Under the pieces are notes generated by a model. That model saw nothing but the letters and a program-made list of their open reading frames with translations. It did not search any database and had not been told where the DNA came from. The position numbers were made by a program, and so were the translations under genes. This document shows positions 42,024 to 45,525 of a stretch of DNA of 45,525 nucleotides, one piece after another. Source of the DNA: Brevundimonas sp. (GTDB lineage Bacteria; Pseudomonadota; Alphaproteobacteria; Caulobacterales; Caulobacteraceae); the NCBI RefSeq assembly GCF_004210735.1, contig NZ_SDZL01000022.1, positions 1-45,525 of the forward strand, written 5' to 3'. Positions within the stretch are counted from its first letter, which is position 1. The number at the start of each line of letters is the position of its first letter.

Positions 42024-43469
42024 ATGAACAGAGCCCGGCGCGCGCGCATCGTCGCCACCCTTGGTCCCGCCAGCCGGGCGCCCGGCACGGTCAAGGCCCT
42101 GGCCCAGGCCGGGGTTGACGTCTTCCGCCTGAACTTCAGCCACGGCACGCACGAAGACCACGCCGCAGCGCTGAAGGCCGTGCGCGGCGCCGAGCTGGCG
42201 CTGCAACGCCCGCTGGGCGTGCTGGCCGACCTGCAGGGGCCCAAGCTGCGGCTGGGCCGGTTCAGGGACGTCGAGATCGCGGTCAAGCCGGGCCACACGA
42301 TGCGCTTTGATCTGGACCCGACCCCCGGCGACGAGACGCGGGTGCAGATGCCGCATCCGGAAATCTTCAAGGCGCTGCGCACCGGCATGTCGCTGCTGAT
42401 CGACGACGGGCGCATCCGCCTGCGGGTCGGCCAGCGCGCCGACGACTGGGCCGACGTCACGGTCGAGAGCGGCTCGAAACTGTCGGACCGCAAGGGCGTC
42501 GCCGTGCCCGAAGCCGTCATCCCGGTCTCGGCCCTGACCCCCAAGGACCGCGAGGACCTGGCCTTCGCCCTGCGCATCGGCGTCGACTGGGTCGCCCTGA
42601 GCTTCGTCCAGAAGGCCGAGGACATGGCCGAGCTGAAACGCCTGGTTGGGGGCAAGGCCGCCTGTCTGGCCAAGATCGAGAAACCGCAGGCCCTGAACGA
42701 TCTGGACAGCATCCTGGACTACTGCGACGGCGTGATGGTCGCGCGTGGCGACCTGGGCGTCGAGCTGGACCCCGAAGAAGTGCCGGTCGCGCAGAAGAAG
42801 ATCCTGCGCGCCGCCCGCCAGCGCGGCGTGCCCGCCATCGTCGCCACCCAGATGCTGGAATCCATGACCGCCTCGCCCGCCCCGACCCGGGCCGAGGCGT
42901 CGGACGTGGCCAATGCGGTGTACGAAGGCGCCGACGCCCTGATGCTGTCGGCCGAGACGGCGTCCGGCGCCTATCCGCTGGAAACGGTCGAGATCATGAA
43001 CCGGATCATCGAGCGGGTGGAGCGCGACCCCCTGTGGCCCGGCCTGATGGACGCCGACCATGCGGGCATGGACATCGACGACGTCGACGCCCTGGTCGCC
43101 GCCGCGCGCAAGGCGGCCGAGGCCCAGTCGACCGCCTGTATGGTCGTCTTCACCACCTTGGGCGGCACCGCCCGGCGAATGTCGCGCGAGCGGCCGTTGC
43201 AGCCTGTGCTGGCCCTGACGCCCAATCCCGACACCGCGCGCCGCCTGTCGCTGGTCTGGGGGCTGGAGCCGCGGTTGGGCAAGGAGCCGGCCTCGCTGGA
43301 GGACGTGACCGAGGACGCGGTGCAAAGCGCGATGAAATTCGGCCTGGCCGAGCCGGGCCAGCGGGTGCTGATCCTGGCCGGAACGCCTTTCGGCGCGCCG
43401 GGGGCTGCGAATCTGCTGCGACTGGCGCATGCTCCGGCGCGGGCGACGAAACGCGCCCGGAAAACCTGA
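42024..43469 (+). CDS. pyk: Pyruvate kinase
   Basis: Glycolytic enzyme of 481 aa converting PEP and ADP to pyruvate and ATP. Motifs: RARIVATLGPAS at the N-terminus, RLNFSHG (35-41), DLQGPKLRLG (69-78), catalytic K217 with metal ligand E219 (CLAKIEKPQ), RGDLGVEL with D243, and TQMLESM. The C-terminal allosteric domain is present. The downstream methyltransferase gene starts nine bases after the stop and is probably cotranscribed. Pyruvate kinase also balances the PEP used by the GlcNAc PTS in the same window, though they are not linked in an operon. Confidence 0.96.
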   Translation: MNRARRARIVATLGPASRAPGTVKALAQAGVDVFRLNFSHGTHEDHAAALKAVRGAELALQRPLGVLADLQGPKLRLGRFRDVEIAVKPGHTMRFDLDPTPGDETRVQMPHPEIFKALRTGMSLLIDDGRIRLRVGQRADDWADVTVESGSKLSDRKGVAVPEAVIPVSALTPKDREDLAFALRIGVDWVALSFVQKAEDMAELKRLVGGKAACLAKIEKPQALNDLDSILDYCDGVMVARGDLGVELDPEEVPVAQKKILRAARQRGVPAIVATQMLESMTASPAPTRAEASDVANAVYEGADALMLSAETASGAYPLETVEIMNRIIERVERDPLWPGLMDADHAGMDIDDVDALVAAARKAAEAQSTACMVVFTTLGGTARRMSRERPLQPVLALTPNPDTARRLSLVWGLEPRLGKEPASLEDVTEDAVQSAMKFGLAEPGQRVLILAGTPFGAPGAANLLRLAHAPARATKRARKT

Positions 43470-43477
43470 CGGCGGGA

Positions 43478-44518
43478 ATGATCAAATACATCGGCTCCAA
43501 GCGCGGGATGCTGGGGCCGCTGACCGGGGCGGTAAGCGCCCTGTTGCCGGACGGGGGGCGGGTCTGCGACCTGTTTTCCGGCTCGGCCCGCGTCGGGCGC
43601 GAACTGAAGGCCATGGGCTTTCAGGTCTGGTCCAACGATCACAACGCCTATGCCCACACCCTGGCCACCGCCATGGTCCAGGCCGACCGCGAGCGCTGGT
43701 TGGATCGCGCCGAGGCGGTGTTGGCCGAGCTGCGCACGGTGACGCCACGGGCCGGCTGGTTCACCGCCGCCTATTGCGAGCAGGCCCGCTTCTTCCATCC
43801 CGACAACGGCGCCCGCATCGACGCCATGCGCGAGCGAATCGAGGCGATGGGGCTGGAGCCTGAGCTGAAGGCCGTGGTCCTGGTCGCCCTGATGCAGGCC
43901 GCCGACCGGGTGGATTCCACCGCCGGGGTCCAGATGGCCTATATGAAGCAGTGGGCCCCGCGCGCGCTGAAACCGCTGGAGCTGCGCAGTCCCGACCTGC
44001 TGCCCGGCGTCGCCGCCGGCCCCTGCCGCGCCACCCGCGCCGACGCGGTCGAGATCGCCCCCCAGGTCGAGGCCGATCTGGTCTATCTGGACCCGCCGTA
44101 CAATCAGCATTCCTATCTGTCGAACTACCACGTCTGGGAAAGCCTGACCCTGTGGGACAAGCCGGAAACCTATGGCGTGGCGAACAAGCGGATCGACTGC
44201 CGCACCCGTAAAAGCCCGTTCAACAGCCGCCCCGGCATCGGCCCGGCGCTGGCCGCCGTGATCGGGGCGCTGAAGGCGCCGAACCTGATCGTCTCGTTCA
44301 ATGACGAGGGCTATCTGTCCCGCGACGAACTGGTGGCCATGCTGTCGGCGCGCGGCCCGGTGCGGGTGATGGAGATTCCCCGCCCCCGCTATGTCGGCGC
44401 CCGGATCGGCATCCACAATCCGAAGGGCGAGAAGGTCGGCACCATCGGGCGACTGCGCAACGTCGAATATCTGTTCCTGGTCGGCGATCGCGCGGCGGCC
44501 CTGCCCCATGCCGCATGA
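43478..44518 (+). CDS. D12-class adenine-specific DNA methyltransferase
   Basis: A 346-aa SAM-dependent N6-adenine methyltransferase candidate. The N-terminal IKYIGSKRGMLGPL (2-15) and SAM motif FSGSARVG (33-40) are typical of Dam-like D12 enzymes, and the catalytic motif DPPY is at 205-208 (VYLDPPYNQHSY). No restriction enzyme gene is next to it, so it looks like an orphan. It is not CcrM, which has a different motif order. The start at 43478 has GGCGGGA just upstream; the long open frame from 43034 overlaps pyk and is a shadow. The target sequence is not readable. Confidence 0.88.
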   Translation: MIKYIGSKRGMLGPLTGAVSALLPDGGRVCDLFSGSARVGRELKAMGFQVWSNDHNAYAHTLATAMVQADRERWLDRAEAVLAELRTVTPRAGWFTAAYCEQARFFHPDNGARIDAMRERIEAMGLEPELKAVVLVALMQAADRVDSTAGVQMAYMKQWAPRALKPLELRSPDLLPGVAAGPCRATRADAVEIAPQVEADLVYLDPPYNQHSYLSNYHVWESLTLWDKPETYGVANKRIDCRTRKSPFNSRPGIGPALAAVIGALKAPNLIVSFNDEGYLSRDELVAMLSARGPVRVMEIPRPRYVGARIGIHNPKGEKVGTIGRLRNVEYLFLVGDRAAALPHAA

Positions 44519-44579
44519 CCAGGGCGGCCTGATCCTTACGCCTGCGGAACGATCTGCATGACGGTTTCGTTACGGCCGC

Positions 44580-44822
44580 ATGGAACAGTACGCCCCCTAT
44601 GAGAGCCCGCTGAACCGCGCCAGCCCAAATTACGGGCAATGGGGCGCCCGCCCCGTCGACGCCTTCGACGCCCTGGCCTGGCGCGCCGCACCCGACCGCA
44701 CCGTCACCGTCACCGCGCCCCCGGCCGAAGACCGCGCCGTGCCGCGCTGGATGGTCATCGCCATCGGCTGCCTGGTCGCCATGCTGATGGGCGTCATCGC
44801 CGGCTCAGCCCTGGCCCTCTAA
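44580..44822 (+). CDS. Small hypothetical single-span membrane protein
   Basis: An 80-aa protein with a hydrophilic N-terminus (MEQYAPYESPLNRASPNYGQ, Pro- and Tyr-rich) and one C-terminal membrane helix (MVIAIGCLVAMLMGVIAGSA), so it is probably tail-anchored. No Shine-Dalgarno is visible. The gene ends directly at the REP-like repeat. It is not a recognised family; the clean helix at the end supports a real gene. Confidence 0.6.
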   Translation: MEQYAPYESPLNRASPNYGQWGARPVDAFDALAWRAAPDRTVTVTAPPAEDRAVPRWMVIAIGCLVAMLMGVIAGSALAL

Positions 44823-44974
44823 CCCTTCTCCCCTCGGGGGAGAAGGTGGGCGCCGGAGGCGCTCGGATGAGGGGGCTCTGTCAACGTGCAGACGGCTTGA
44901 GGTCGAGGGTAAAACAACCAGCCCCCTCATCCGTCTTGCTCCGCAAGCCACCTTCTCCCCCGAGGGGAGAAGGG
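44823..44974. repeat. REP-like inverted pair with cloverleaf potential
   Basis: The outer arms 44823-44849 and 44948-44974 are perfect 27-bp inverted copies, and each is itself a hairpin (CTTCTCCCC/GGGGAGAAG). The inner arms 44864-44877 and 44920-44933 are perfect 14-bp inverted copies (CGGATGAGGGGGCT). Between outer and inner arms lie small hairpins: GCGCC/GGCGC on the left and CTTGC/GCAAG on the right. The whole unit fills the gap between two convergent genes and probably acts as a bidirectional terminator. The CTCATCCG-type motif is common in alphaproteobacterial dispersed repeats. Confidence 0.88.
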
Positions 44975-44976
44975 CG

Positions 44977-45525
44977 CTACATTTCTTCCAGCAGCGCCCG
45001 GATCGGGCTCCATCCGCGACGATGCGCCGGGCACGGCCCCAGGGTCTTCAGCGCCTGCTGATGGACCGGGGCGTTATAGCCCTTGTGGCTGGCGAAGCCG
45101 TAGCCGGGATAGGTCGCGTCCAGTTCGATCATCAGCCGGTCGCGCGCCGTCTTGGCCAGGATCGACGCCGCCGCGATGGACAGCGACAGGCCGTCGCCCC
45201 CGACCACCGTCGTCACGTCGCACGGCAGCTTGAACCGATAGTTGCCGTCCACCAGCGCCACCGTCGGCGTCACCGACAACGCCTCGATCGCTCGGCACAT
45301 GGCCAGGCCGGTGGCGTGCAGGATGTTCAGCTCCCCGATCTCCTCGACCGAGGCGAAGCCGACGCCCCAGGCGACGGCCCGCGCCTTGATCTGGATCTCC
45401 AGCGCCTCACGCCGGGCGTGGTTCAGCACCTTGGAATCGTCGATCCCGTCCGGCAGGTCGTCGGGGTTCAGGATCACCGCCGCCGCCGACACCGGCCCCG
45501 CCCACGGCCCCCGTCCCGCCTCGTC
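44977..45525 (-). CDS. rnhB: Ribonuclease HII, N-terminus outside the window
   Basis: Degrades the RNA strand of RNA-DNA hybrids and removes misincorporated ribonucleotides. The frame runs off the right edge; the first visible residues are [19 protein letters not shown], which hold the first two catalytic acids (Asp, Glu) of the RNase HII DEAGRG motif. Further signatures are [17 protein letters not shown] (third Asp), the [17 protein letters not shown] block and the C-terminal [10 protein letters not shown]. 182 residues are visible. The gene converges on the small membrane-protein gene across the REP-like pair. Confidence 0.95.
   Translation of the reverse strand, partial: DEAGRGPWAGPVSAAAVILNPDDLPDGIDDSKVLNHARREALEIQIKARAVAWGVGFASVEEIGELNILHATGLAMCRAIEALSVTPTVALVDGNYRFKLPCDVTTVVGGDGLSLSIAAASILAKTARDRLMIELDATYPGYGFASHKGYNAPVHQQALKTLGPCPAHRRGWSPIRALLEEM

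Noticed and set aside
39248..43430. Minus-strand open frames opposite the M28 peptidase and pyk
   Set aside because: No start signals or domains; the plus-strand genes are complete with catalytic residues.

Overview
The window is GC-rich chromosomal DNA from an alphaproteobacterium of the order Caulobacterales, most likely a Brevundimonas-like genus. The support is a TonB-dependent GlcNAc/chitin system with an EIIA-HPr-EI fusion, a flagellar cluster in the Caulobacter arrangement (flgFGAH divergent from fliLM) with a near-consensus CtrA box and a textbook sigma-54 promoter, and many TonB-dependent receptors and secreted hydrolases. This assignment is inference from gene content; no 16S gene is present. 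I found no phage, insertion sequence or CRISPR array.

Region 1 (1-989) holds the C-terminal part of a coiled-coil protein, which starts inside a perfect 58-bp palindrome at base 1, and a small acidic hypothetical protein. Region 2 (1053-13379) is a GlcNAc/chitooligosaccharide regulon. On the minus strand lie a TonB-dependent receptor, a periplasmic GH20 hexosaminidase, a PTS EIIA-HPr-EI fusion and a NagE-type EIICB. On the plus strand lie a GntR/UTRA regulator, a SIS-type glucosamine-6-phosphate deaminase (NagB-II) and NagA. Together they would take GlcNAc from outside the cell to fructose-6-phosphate. The divergent promoter region carries two mirrored copies of an 18-bp repeat-type operator, and a T-tailed terminator separates the receptor from the hexosaminidase.

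Region 3 (13406-23344) looks like a catabolic island: an SDR divergent from TonB receptor, acyl-CoA ligase, TetR regulator, beta-lactamase-like esterase, MFS transporter and secreted type-B carboxylesterase. A 34-bp palindrome in the only divergent intergenic space, with a -35-like hexamer in each arm, is the likely TetR operator. The layout suggests uptake, hydrolysis and CoA activation of an unidentified ester.

Region 4 (23391-29912) is a complete Mrp Na+/H+ antiporter operon (fused mrpAB, then C-D-E-F-G, every junction an ATGA overlap) with a small divergent hypothetical gene. Region 5 (29965-32638) has tRNA-Ser(GGA), msrA, a YjbR-like gene and three tandem paralogous exported proteins. 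Region 6 (32716-39240) is flagellar: flgF-flgG-flgA-flgH leftward and fliL-fliM, a DUF6468-like gene and a MotE-like gene rightward. Two tandem 39-nt hairpin repeats lie before the MotE-like gene.

Region 7 (39320-45525) holds a DUF3297 protein, a secreted M28 peptidase, tRNA-Leu(TAA), a VIT1/CCC1-type membrane protein, pyruvate kinase with a downstream D12-class DNA adenine methyltransferase, a small membrane protein, a REP-like inverted pair and the C-terminal part of RNase HII. No gene-free stretch exceeds about 260 bases.
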